Source: Candidatus Erginobacter occultus (GTDB lineage Bacteria > Auribacterota > Erginobacteria > Erginobacterales > Erginobacteraceae). From it: a stretch of 58,219 nt of DNA. Positions 9,165 through 15,400 of this stretch are shown here, piece by piece. Made by a program: the position numbers and the translations under genes. The notes under the pieces were generated by a model, which was not told the DNA's origin, did not search any database, and saw nothing but the letters and a program-made list of their open reading frames with translations. The number at the start of each line of letters is the position of its first letter. The first letter of the stretch is position 1. The stretch spans positions 1-58,219 of the forward strand of contig JAVCCZ010000190.1 in the NCBI GenBank assembly GCA_030765265.1, given 5' to 3'.

Positions 9165-10049
9165 ATGAAAGTTGGACTTCGAATTGATGTGGATACGCTG
9201 GATGGGGCGCGGCGCGGCTTCCCTCAACTCCTCTCTCTCTTTGCCGATCACGGGATCAACGGTTCGTTTTTCCTCTCGCTCGGCCCCGATAATATGGGAA
9301 GAAACATCTGGCGTCTTCTGCGGCCTGACTTTCTCAACAAGATTATCCGGACCCGTGCCCCGAAGCTATACGGCTGGAAGATTCTGCTCCGGGGAACCTT
9401 CTGGCCGGGTCCGTTGATCTGGAAAACCCTGGTCCCTCATCTTCGGCGGTTGACAAAGGAGGGGCACGAAGTCGGTCTTCACGCCTGGGATCATCACCTC
9501 TGGCAAGCCCGGGCGGAGCGGATGACCCGGGAGGAGATCAGGGATGAGATCGCCCAGGGGATGGACCGACTCACTGCACTAACCAACACCCCCACCCGAA
9601 TTTTTGCCGTCCCGGGCTGGAAAGGGACAAATACGCTCCTCGAACTCGAAGAAACATTCGAATTAAAATACGGAAGCGACTGCCGGGGAAGGAGCATATT
9701 TTTGCCGGTGATCGGCGGGCGGAAGATAAACGTCCCCCAGGTCCCGGTTACCCTTCCCACCTACGACGAGGTGATCGGCCGGAATGGCGTCACGGAGGAA
9801 AATTTCAACGATTACCTTTTCTCCCTGCTCAAACCGGACCGGCTCAACGTTCTGACCGTCCACGCGGAAGTCGAGGGGATGAGTTGTCGCCACCTGTTTG
9901 AAGATTTCATCCGGAAAGCCACCAAGTATGGGGTGTCGTTTGTCCCTCTCGGCTCTTTGCTCCCCGATGATTGCCGATCGTTAACTGGCGGCGCCATCGG
10001 CATCGGAAGGGTGGAAGGGAGGGAAGGCTGGGTGGCCGTACAGGAATGA
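9165..10049 (+). CDS. arnD: Ara4FN-phosphoundecaprenol deformylase ArnD
   Basis: 294 residues, NodB/polysaccharide deacetylase fold. Metal-site residues are visible in KVGLRIDVDT (first Asp pair) and in GHEVGLHAWDHHLW (metal histidines). The FFLSLGPDNMGR and RAPKLYGWKILLRGT segments are typical of ArnD. It removes the formyl group from undecaprenyl-linked Ara4FN, making the step irreversible before export. It begins 14 bases after arnA in the same operon. No flippase genes (arnE/arnF) follow: the next gene is a ferredoxin under its own promoter. Confidence 0.93.
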   Translation: MKVGLRIDVDTLDGARRGFPQLLSLFADHGINGSFFLSLGPDNMGRNIWRLLRPDFLNKIIRTRAPKLYGWKILLRGTFWPGPLIWKTLVPHLRRLTKEGHEVGLHAWDHHLWQARAERMTREEIRDEIAQGMDRLTALTNTPTRIFAVPGWKGTNTLLELEETFELKYGSDCRGRSIFLPVIGGRKINVPQVPVTLPTYDEVIGRNGVTEENFNDYLFSLLKPDRLNVLTVHAEVEGMSCRHLFEDFIRKATKYGVSFVPLGSLLPDDCRSLTGGAIGIGRVEGREGWVAVQE

Positions 10050-10170
10050 TTTGATTGTCAGACAAAACACCGGGGAGTCAGAGCGGAGGTCCCGAATTCG
10101 GCCACCTGCTCGGGCGGCCTGTGCTACCTTCCAATCCTCCGGCCTGTAAACCGGTTTAAGGGGTAAAATC

Positions 10171-10237
10171 CAGGTAGAAAATAGTCAGAATAAAGGGGAA
10201 AGCCCCAATTGTTGCTTTCCGCGCCGAGTGGAATAAT
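10171..10237 (+). promoter_or_regulatory. Shared-motif promoter 1 (ferredoxin)
   Basis: GGTAGAAAAT precedes AGTCAG (10183-10188). Twenty bases with AAAGGGGAAAGCCCC follow, then -35 TTGTTG (10209-10214), a 17-base spacer and -10 AATAAT (10232-10237). Predicted transcript start is about 30 bases before the ferredoxin ATG. One of six promoters with this architecture in the window. Confidence 0.7.
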
Positions 10238-10275
10238 ATTGCCCATCATTAATCGGAAACCCGAGGGGGAAACTT

Positions 10276-10461
10276 ATGAAAGCCATCGTAGATCAGGAAA
10301 CCTGCACCGGCTGCGGACTTTGCGCCGATACTTGCCCGGAAGTCTTCAAGATGGAAGGCGATACCGCGGTGGCTTACGCCGACCCCGTCCCCGAGGGGGC
10401 GCAAGAGGACTGCCGACAGGCGGCCGAGGGTTGCCCGGTTGACGCGATTAAGGTGGAATAA
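10276..10461 (+). CDS. Single [4Fe-4S] ferredoxin
   Basis: 61 residues with one cluster site: CTGCGLCADTCPE plus the distal Cys in GCPVDAI, the pattern of Pseudomonas/Thermotoga-type 1x[4Fe-4S] ferredoxins. Acidic overall, as expected for an electron carrier. It could serve the 2-oxoacid:ferredoxin oxidoreductase at 27.4-30 kb, which is preceded by the same type of promoter; that pairing is inferred. The ATG follows GAGGGGG. The chaB reading frame continues in the same frame immediately after the stop. Confidence 0.93.
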   Translation: MKAIVDQETCTGCGLCADTCPEVFKMEGDTAVAYADPVPEGAQEDCRQAAEGCPVDAIKVE

Positions 10462-10503
10462 CCCACCGAGGTCCGCGCCGCTTGGTACTTTGAGGAGAAG
10501 AAT

Positions 10504-10731
10504 ATCCCCTACGAGAAGAATTCCCAGCTCCCGGGGGGAGTGAAAGACAATCTCCCCGGCCCGGCCCAGGATATCTACCGGGAAGCTTACAACAGCGCCT
10601 GGGAGGAATATTCCGATCCGGAAGACCGCCGGGGGGACGCCTCCCGGGAAGAGACCGCCCACCGGGTGGCCTGGGCGGCGGTAAAGAATAAATACGAAAA
10701 GAAAGACGACCGCTGGACGGAGAAGGATTGA
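10504..10731 (+). CDS. chaB: ChaB family protein with apparent ATC start
   Basis: 75 residues read from ATC: IPYEKNSQLPGGVKDNLP, then AQDIYREAYNSAWEEY, ASREETAHRVAWAAVK and a basic C-terminus. This is colinear over its full length with E. coli ChaB (76 residues, starting MPY). The usual Met codon is replaced by ATC, which is preceded at proper distance by GAGGAG. The only other in-frame start, GTG at 10540, would delete the conserved N-terminal 12 residues and has its G-rich stretch too close. ChaB is associated with cation transport regulation, but its molecular role is uncertain. A sequencing error at the start codon is the main alternative. Confidence 0.8.
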   Translation: MPYEKNSQLPGGVKDNLPGPAQDIYREAYNSAWEEYSDPEDRRGDASREETAHRVAWAAVKNKYEKKDDRWTEKD

Positions 10732-10789
10732 AAAGTTGGAAATAACCAAAGTTCAGCAAGAACTAACCATCAGGAAAGGGAGAAAGGAT

Positions 10790-11815
10790 ATGGATTTGAG
10801 TGATGCAGCGGCGGCGACCGCCAATCAGCTGGTGGCGGAAGGGAAGGGAATCCTCGCCGCCGACGAAAGTTCCCCGACGATCAAGAAGCGGTTCGACTCC
10901 ATCGACGTCGAATCGACCGAAGAGAACCGGAGAGATTACCGGGAGCTGCTTTTCTCCGCGCCGGGGATCGAGGAGTTCATCAGCGGTGTGATCCTTTTCG
11001 ACGAGACCATCCGGCAGAAGTCCGATGACGGCACCCCGCTCCCCGAACTCCTCAACCGGCGGGGGATCATCCCCGGGATCAAGGTCGACCAGGGCAAGAT
11101 CGACCTGACCTATTTCCCCGGGGAGAAGATCACCGAGGGTCTCGACGGCCTCGGCGAACGGCTGGAGGAGTACCGGATCCTGGGGGCGCGGTTCACCAAG
11201 TGGCGGGCGGTGATCACGATCATCGGCGAGACCATCCCCTCCCGGGCCTGTATCGAGGCCAACGCCGCCGCCCTGGCCCGGTATGCCGCCCTCAGCCAGG
11301 AGGCGGGACTGACCCCGATCGTGGAGCCGGAAGTCTTGATGGACGGTAAACATACCATCGAGCGCTGCGAGGAAGTTACCCTGGCCGCCCTGGACGCCGT
11401 CTTCAGCCGGCTGCGGGAGCACCGGGTTTCGCTGGAAGGGATCCTTTTGAAACCGAATATGGTCCTCCCCGGCAAGGACTGTCCCCAGCAAATCGGACCG
11501 GAAGGGGTGGCGGCGGCCACCATCCGGACTTTCCGGGCGGTGGTCCCGGCGGCGGTCGGCGGCATCGTCTTCCTCTCCGGGGGGCAATCTCCCGAGGAGG
11601 CGACCGCGAACCTTGACGCCCTCAACCGGGCCGGACCCCAGCCCTGGGAGTTGAGTTTCTCTTTTGGCCGGGCGCTCCAGCAACCGGTGCTGGCGGCCTG
11701 GAAGGGCGAAGCGGGGAATGCCGAGGCCGCCCAGGAGGCCCTTTGCCGGCGGGCCGAACTCAATTCGCTGGCCCGGCGAGGCGACTACAACAGAGATATG
11801 GAGACAGGTTCCTGA
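10790..11815 (+). CDS. Class I fructose-bisphosphate aldolase
   Basis: 341 residues of the eukaryote-like class I family. GILAADESSPTIKKRF at the N-terminus, TKWRAVI, the Glu of IVEPEVLMDG, and the Schiff-base lysine in EGILLKPNMVLPG are all present, followed by FLSGGQSPEEAT and the WELSFSFGRALQ phosphate-binding region. It cleaves fructose 1,6-bisphosphate to dihydroxyacetone phosphate and glyceraldehyde 3-phosphate. The start at ATG 10790 follows GGGAGAAAGGAT; a TTG 54 bases upstream is in frame but adds unconserved residues. It sits among stress-type genes. Confidence 0.95.
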   Translation: MDLSDAAAATANQLVAEGKGILAADESSPTIKKRFDSIDVESTEENRRDYRELLFSAPGIEEFISGVILFDETIRQKSDDGTPLPELLNRRGIIPGIKVDQGKIDLTYFPGEKITEGLDGLGERLEEYRILGARFTKWRAVITIIGETIPSRACIEANAAALARYAALSQEAGLTPIVEPEVLMDGKHTIERCEEVTLAALDAVFSRLREHRVSLEGILLKPNMVLPGKDCPQQIGPEGVAAATIRTFRAVVPAAVGGIVFLSGGQSPEEATANLDALNRAGPQPWELSFSFGRALQQPVLAAWKGEAGNAEAAQEALCRRAELNSLARRGDYNRDMETGS

Positions 11816-11846
11816 TCCGGAGCCGAGTCGAGTAAAGCAACCACCC

Positions 11847-11866
11847 CTCCGGAAAAGGAGGGAGAA
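11847..11866. terminator. Small hairpin after the aldolase gene
   Basis: CCCTCC and GGAGGG face each other across GGAAAA shortly after the aldolase stop. No T-run follows, so termination is uncertain. Confidence 0.3.
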
Positions 11867-11913
11867 ACCTCGATCGGCCAAGCTGTCGATCGAAGATTGC
11901 CAAGGAGGAGATT

Positions 11914-12075
11914 ATGCTCAGGTGGGCGTTGATATTTTTCATCATTTCAGTGGTGGCCGCGCTCTTCGGTTTTACCGGGATCTCCGCCGCGGCGGGGGGG
12001 GTCGCCCGGATCCTCTTCTTTATCTTTGTGGTGGTTTTCCTGGTATTTCTCCTCTTCGGTCTTTTCGCGGCCTGA
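11914..12075 (+). CDS. DUF1328 (YtjA-type) small membrane protein
   Basis: 53 residues beginning [20 protein letters not shown], then the Ala/Gly-rich [14 protein letters not shown] turn and a second helix [17 protein letters not shown]. This two-helix hairpin matches the DUF1328/YtjA family of very small inner-membrane proteins, often found near stress genes. A perfect AAGGAGGAG lies just upstream of the ATG. It is too short for usual ORF cut-offs but is clearly coding. Confidence 0.88.
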   Translation: MLRWALIFFIISVVAALFGFTGISAAAGGVARILFFIFVVVFLVFLLFGLFAA

Positions 12076-12148
12076 ACGAGGAGGACCCGGCGAGAAGTTC
12101 ACCGGGAATTTCCCGGTTTCAGACCGGGGCCCGGCGCAATAACAGTCT

Positions 12149-12173
12149 CCGGGACGGAAACAGTCCGTCCCGG
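12149..12173. terminator. 9-bp GC hairpin between DUF1328 and stress-protein genes
   Basis: CCGGGACGG and CCGTCCCGG pair across a 7-base loop. It lies in the 120-base gap before the exported coiled-coil gene. No T-run follows. Confidence 0.4.
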
Positions 12174-12200
12174 CGAGATAACCTGCAACAGGAGGGTATG

Positions 12201-12911
12201 ATGAAAAAAGTATTGATGGTGTTGATGGTGTCCGGACTGCTGGGGGCCGTAGCCATTGCCCCGGCCGTCGCCAGTGAATGCGGCGCCAAGACCGGCTATG
12301 AAAAAAAGGCCCGGGAGATGAGCGAAGATTTCCAGGGCAAGATCGCCCAGCTCAGGGAAGAGGCCAAGGAATTAAGCGGCGATGCCCGGGACGAAGTCAA
12401 GGCCAAGATCGACCGGGCCCAGAAAGAATGGGACCGGGCTTCCCAGGACTACGGCCGGATGAAGGACGAGAAGGATTCCGGCGTGGCCGAGGAAGCTTGG
12501 GAGAAGATGAAATCGGCCGCCTCCTCCGCCTCCGACTCGGCCGAGCAGGCCTATAACGACGCGGCCGTTTACCTGGGACTGAAATCCAGCCAGACGGACG
12601 CGGAAGCGAAGGCCAAGCTGGAGAAACGGATCGACGATTATATGGACGGTTTCAAGAAGAAACTCCAGGCCGCCCGGGAAAAGGCGAAAGACCTGCCCGA
12701 GGATAGCCGGGCCGAGGGGAAGAAGCTGGTGGATACCCTCCGGGAGAAGTGGAGCCAGGCGGAGAAGGAGTTGGCCCGGATGAAAGACAAAGGCTCCGAA
12801 GCCGGCGAAGAAGCCTGGAAGGAGATCAAGTCGGGGATGAACTCCGCGATCGAGGAGTTGAACCAGGCGTATCAATCGGTGGAGGATTTCATCGACGGAG
12901 AGAGTTCCTGA
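12201..12911 (+). CDS. Exported coiled-coil stress protein (sll1863-like), internally duplicated
   Basis: 236 residues. A signal peptide (MKKVLMVLMVSGLLGAVAIA, cleavage near AVAS) is followed by highly charged helical sequence. Two halves repeat the same plan: YEKKAREMSEDFQGKIAQLR...EVKAKIDRAQKEWDRA...AWEKMKSAASSA, and KLEKRIDDYMDGFKKKLQAA...EGKKLVDTLREKWSQA...AWKEIKSGMNSA. This matches the loosely defined sll1863 stress-response family. Function is not established; it is probably periplasmic. An ATG one codon earlier is also possible; GGAGGG spacing favours 12201. The next gene encodes a cytoplasmic relative. Confidence 0.8.
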   Translation: MKKVLMVLMVSGLLGAVAIAPAVASECGAKTGYEKKAREMSEDFQGKIAQLREEAKELSGDARDEVKAKIDRAQKEWDRASQDYGRMKDEKDSGVAEEAWEKMKSAASSASDSAEQAYNDAAVYLGLKSSQTDAEAKAKLEKRIDDYMDGFKKKLQAAREKAKDLPEDSRAEGKKLVDTLREKWSQAEKELARMKDKGSEAGEEAWKEIKSGMNSAIEELNQAYQSVEDFIDGESS

Positions 12912-12923
12912 TCTTTTACCCCA

Positions 12924-12961
12924 CCCGGGCCGCTGGAGGTATGAGCCCCCGGCGGCCCGGG
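12924..12961. terminator. 10-bp perfect GC stem between the two coiled-coil genes
   Basis: CCCGGGCCGC and GCGGCCCGGG pair across an 18-base loop in the gap after the exported stress-protein gene. Confidence 0.35.
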
Positions 12962-13001
12962 ACGGGGTCAACCACAAACCGCAAAACAGAAAGGAGATAG
13001 T

Positions 13002-13286
13002 ATGAGCGTAAAGACAGCTTATCAGAAGAAGATGCGAGCCCAGCTGGACGAATGGAACGCCAAGATCGACGAACTCCAGGCCCGGGCCGACAAGAAGGCG
13101 GCGGAAGGCGAGATTGAAGTCTATCGCAACCTCGATCGTTTGAAAGCGAAGCGGGACGAGGTGAACTCGAAGATGAAGGAACTGGAAGCCGCCGGCGAAG
13201 GGAGCTGGGAGGGCTTGAAATCATCGGTGTCCGAGGCCGCCGACAAGTTCAAGAATAAGCTCGACGATCTTTTCGCCCGGGGCTGA
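13002..13286 (+). CDS. Small cytoplasmic coiled-coil stress protein (sll1863-like)
   Basis: 94 residues with no signal peptide; strongly helical and charged. It runs YQKKMRAQLDEWNAKIDELQARADKK ... EVNSKMKELEAAGEGSWEGLKSSVSEAADKFKNKLDDLF. This is the same unit as each half of the preceding exported protein, so the pair looks like a paralogous duplication into two compartments. AAAGGAG precedes the ATG. Biochemical role unknown. Confidence 0.8.
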   Translation: MSVKTAYQKKMRAQLDEWNAKIDELQARADKKAAEGEIEVYRNLDRLKAKRDEVNSKMKELEAAGEGSWEGLKSSVSEAADKFKNKLDDLFARG

Positions 13287-13326
13287 GACCCGGGCGGCCA
13301 ACGGCCAACGGCCAAGGAGGTGAATA

Positions 13327-14097
13327 ATGGATCGGGTAAAGGATAAGGTCGCCCTGGTGACCGGGGGCGGCAAAGGCATCGGGAAGTCCGCCTGCCTGCT
13401 GCTGGCCCGGGAAGGGGCGGCGGTGGCGGTAACCGACATCGACGAGGAAGCCGGCCGGGAAGTGGTCGAGGAGATCCGCCGGGAAGGGGGGAAGGCCGAG
13501 TTTTATCGGCTGGACGTCTCCTCGGAAGAAGAAGTAAAAGAGGTGATGGCCGCGGCGGCGGATAAATTCGGGAAGATAGATATCCTGGTCAACAACGCCG
13601 GGATCGCCGGGGTCAATAAACCGACCGACCAGATCCCGGCGGAAGAGTGGGATAAGGTGATCAAGGTCAATATCAACGGGGTGTTTTTCTGCACCAAGCA
13701 CGCCGTCCCCTACCTGAAAAAAGCCGGCGGCGGGAGCATCATCAACCTCTCCTCGATTTACGGGCTGGTCGGGGCTCCCGATCTCCCGGCCTACCACGCT
13801 TCCAAGGGGGCGGTGAGGCTGATGAGCAAGACCGACGCCCTGCTCTACGCCGGGGATAATATCCGGGTCAATTCCATCCACCCCGGATATATCTGGACGC
13901 CATTGGTGGAGGAACTGGGCGAGCAGTCGCCCGACGGTAAGGAAGCCTTCCGGCGCGCGCTCGATGCAAAGCATCCGATCGGCCACGTCGGAGAGCCCGA
14001 CGATATCGGCTACGGGGTCGTTTACCTGGCCTCCGACGAGGCGGCCTTTATCACCGGGAGCGAACTGGTGATCGACGGCGGCTATACCGCCCGCTGA
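13327..14097 (+). CDS. Short-chain dehydrogenase/reductase
   Basis: 256-residue classical SDR. Cofactor loop TGGGKGIG with Asp in VTDIDEEAG (NAD preference likely), NNAG motif, catalytic Ser in NLSSIYG, YHASK (Tyr and Lys), and IHPGYIWTP after the active site; the C-terminus ends GSELVIDGGYTAR. Substrate cannot be predicted. AAGGAGGTGA lies just upstream, behind three CGGCCAA units. It sits at the end of the stress-type island, transcribed with the coiled-coil genes. Confidence 0.92.
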   Translation: MDRVKDKVALVTGGGKGIGKSACLLLAREGAAVAVTDIDEEAGREVVEEIRREGGKAEFYRLDVSSEEEVKEVMAAAADKFGKIDILVNNAGIAGVNKPTDQIPAEEWDKVIKVNINGVFFCTKHAVPYLKKAGGGSIINLSSIYGLVGAPDLPAYHASKGAVRLMSKTDALLYAGDNIRVNSIHPGYIWTPLVEELGEQSPDGKEAFRRALDAKHPIGHVGEPDDIGYGVVYLASDEAAFITGSELVIDGGYTAR

Positions 14098-14206
14098 TCC
14101 GGGGGACGGTAAGGCCGGCGATAAGCGTTGTCGGAATCTTTAAGCCGGCTGGAGAAGATCACCGAATTGATCGGGATGGAAGGTATCCGGCCCTGGAGGA
14201 ATTGAT

Positions 14207-14548
14207 ATGACCAAACTGCGCCTGCTCTCCCTGGAAGGACTGCTGGAGATGAAACTGAACGAGGAACCTTTCCAGCTGGTGGAGGTGCTTTCCGCCGATC
14301 TGTATCGCGGCCGCCACATCCCCGGGGCGATAAATCTCCCCCTGGAGGAGTTGGCCGAAACCGCTGGCTCCCGGCTGAAACCGGGGATGACCGTGGTGGT
14401 TTACTGCGGGAAGTATTCCTGTCCGGCCAGCACCAACGCGGCCCGGAAGCTCACTGAACTGGGGTTTCCCGATGTCCTCGATTTCAAGGCCGGCAAACAC
14501 GGCTGGGCCGCGGCCGGACTCGCCTTTGCCGGGAAGGAGGAAGCTTAA
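14207..14548 (+). CDS. Single-domain rhodanese
   Basis: 113 residues. HIPGAINLPLEEL and the catalytic loop YCGKYSCPAS, with the active Cys after VVVY, define a one-domain rhodanese (sulfurtransferase) of GlpE/PspE size. It carries sulfane sulfur as a persulfide on the loop cysteine. A GGAGG precedes the ATG. It begins the sulfur-handling region and faces the convergent desulforedoxin-like gene. Confidence 0.9.
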   Translation: MTKLRLLSLEGLLEMKLNEEPFQLVEVLSADLYRGRHIPGAINLPLEELAETAGSRLKPGMTVVVYCGKYSCPASTNAARKLTELGFPDVLDFKAGKHGWAAAGLAFAGKEEA

Positions 14549-14611
14549 GCCGTCCCTCCTTCCAGCCTGCATAGACGCCGGATTCCGAACTTTTTTCGCC
14601 GATAACCGGGG

Positions 14612-14728
14612 TTATTCCTGGAGGACCATCGGCTGGTCGCAACAGACCAGGGTGCCCTCGCCGGTCTCGATGACTTTAACCACGTTGCCGCAGATTTCAC
14701 ATTTGTAAACTTCGCCCTGGGCGGTCAT
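14612..14728 (-). CDS. Desulforedoxin-like mini protein
   Basis: Only 38 residues: [20 protein letters not shown], then [16 protein letters not shown]. The CxxC and CC pattern (YKCEICGN ... LVCCDQPM) is that of desulforedoxin and of the N-terminal domain of desulfoferrodoxin, which bind one Fe(SCys)4. The superoxide-reducing C-terminal domain is absent. GGAGG lies at good spacing on the minus strand. A copy of the shared promoter motif lies about 100 bases upstream. Probable role: small electron carrier in oxidative-stress or sulfur chemistry; this is inferred from family and neighbours. Confidence 0.88.
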   Translation of the reverse strand: MTAQGEVYKCEICGNVVKVIETGEGTLVCCDQPMVLQE

Positions 14729-14786
14729 TCATTGCCTCCGTATGGTCGGGCCGGAAAAGCTTCCGGCGGTTTAAGGATACAGGGCC

Positions 14787-14850
14787 ATCATCGCATCCCG
14801 CCATCCCCCACCGCCAGTGGCCCCATCCCCTTTTTCCTGACTTTAGTCCA
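14787..14850 (-). promoter_or_regulatory. Shared-motif promoter 2 (desulforedoxin-like gene)
   Basis: Reading the minus strand: GGTGGACTAA, AGTCAG (14842-14837), 20 bases with AAAAAGGGGATGGGG, then a weak -35 TGGCGG (14816-14811) and a poor -10 (CGATGA or GATGAT near 14793-14787). The upstream block is well conserved; the core promoter is the weakest of the six. Confidence 0.5.
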
Positions 14851-14927
14851 CCCGAAAAAAAGAGCGGTTGCTTGATTAAATACATCACCATATTTACGAA
14901 CCAGAGCACTTAGAGATAGAACTAATT

Positions 14928-15139
14928 GTAACACTTTAGCTCTATAAAAGTCTCTACTGTTTTATAAGCCTGCAATTGTCATTGCGAGGAGCCGAAGGCG
15001 ACGAAGCAATCTCTTTACCCGAAACAGGTTGAGATGGCTTCTCCGTCTTCTGTCTAAAGCCGGATAAAAAAGCCGGATCGCAATGACAATCAATGGCGGT
15101 ACAGATAGCAGCGGTTATTTTAAAGCGCTCAAGTATTAC
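14928..15139. mobile_element. MITE-like element, copy C
   Basis: Terminal inverted repeats: GTAACACTTTAGC at the left, and the complement of GTAATACTTGAGC at the right. The interior palindrome runs from GTCATTGCGAGG (14974) to GCAATGAC (15087). It is nearly identical to copy B outside two internal slippage tracts, which are shorter here. Confidence 0.8.
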
Positions 15140-15290
15140 GAGTTTTTAAAATTTCCCATCTTCCCCCGGCAATATTCCAGTGGCGGTATCGCTTTTTTCC
15201 TGTTTTATTTCTACCTACGGACCAGCCGTCCTGGCCGGCGCCGCCGCGGCGGCCGCGCTCATATATCGACTTTCTCATTCAATTTCGAAT

Positions 15291-15358
15291 CGGAGGAGAA
15301 TAAAGTCAACAAAAAGGGGAACGGGACTATCGACGCCAATCCGAGAATAAGAGATATT
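15291..15358 (+). promoter_or_regulatory. Shared-motif promoter 3 (MBL-rhodanese gene)
   Basis: GGAGGAGAATA, AGTCAA (15304-15309), 20 bases containing AAAAAGGGGAACGGG, -35-like TCGACG (15330-15335), 17-base spacer, -10 GATATT (15353-15358). The leader to the ATG at 15401 would be about 36 bases. Confidence 0.65.
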
Positions 15359-15400
15359 TAAACCCGTTAAGTTTTCATTAAAAAAGGAGGGTGATACTTG

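Noticed and set aside
15083..15361. 92-codon ORF across the MITE end and promoter 3
   Set aside because: Overlaps the repeat and promoter, with no family resemblance.
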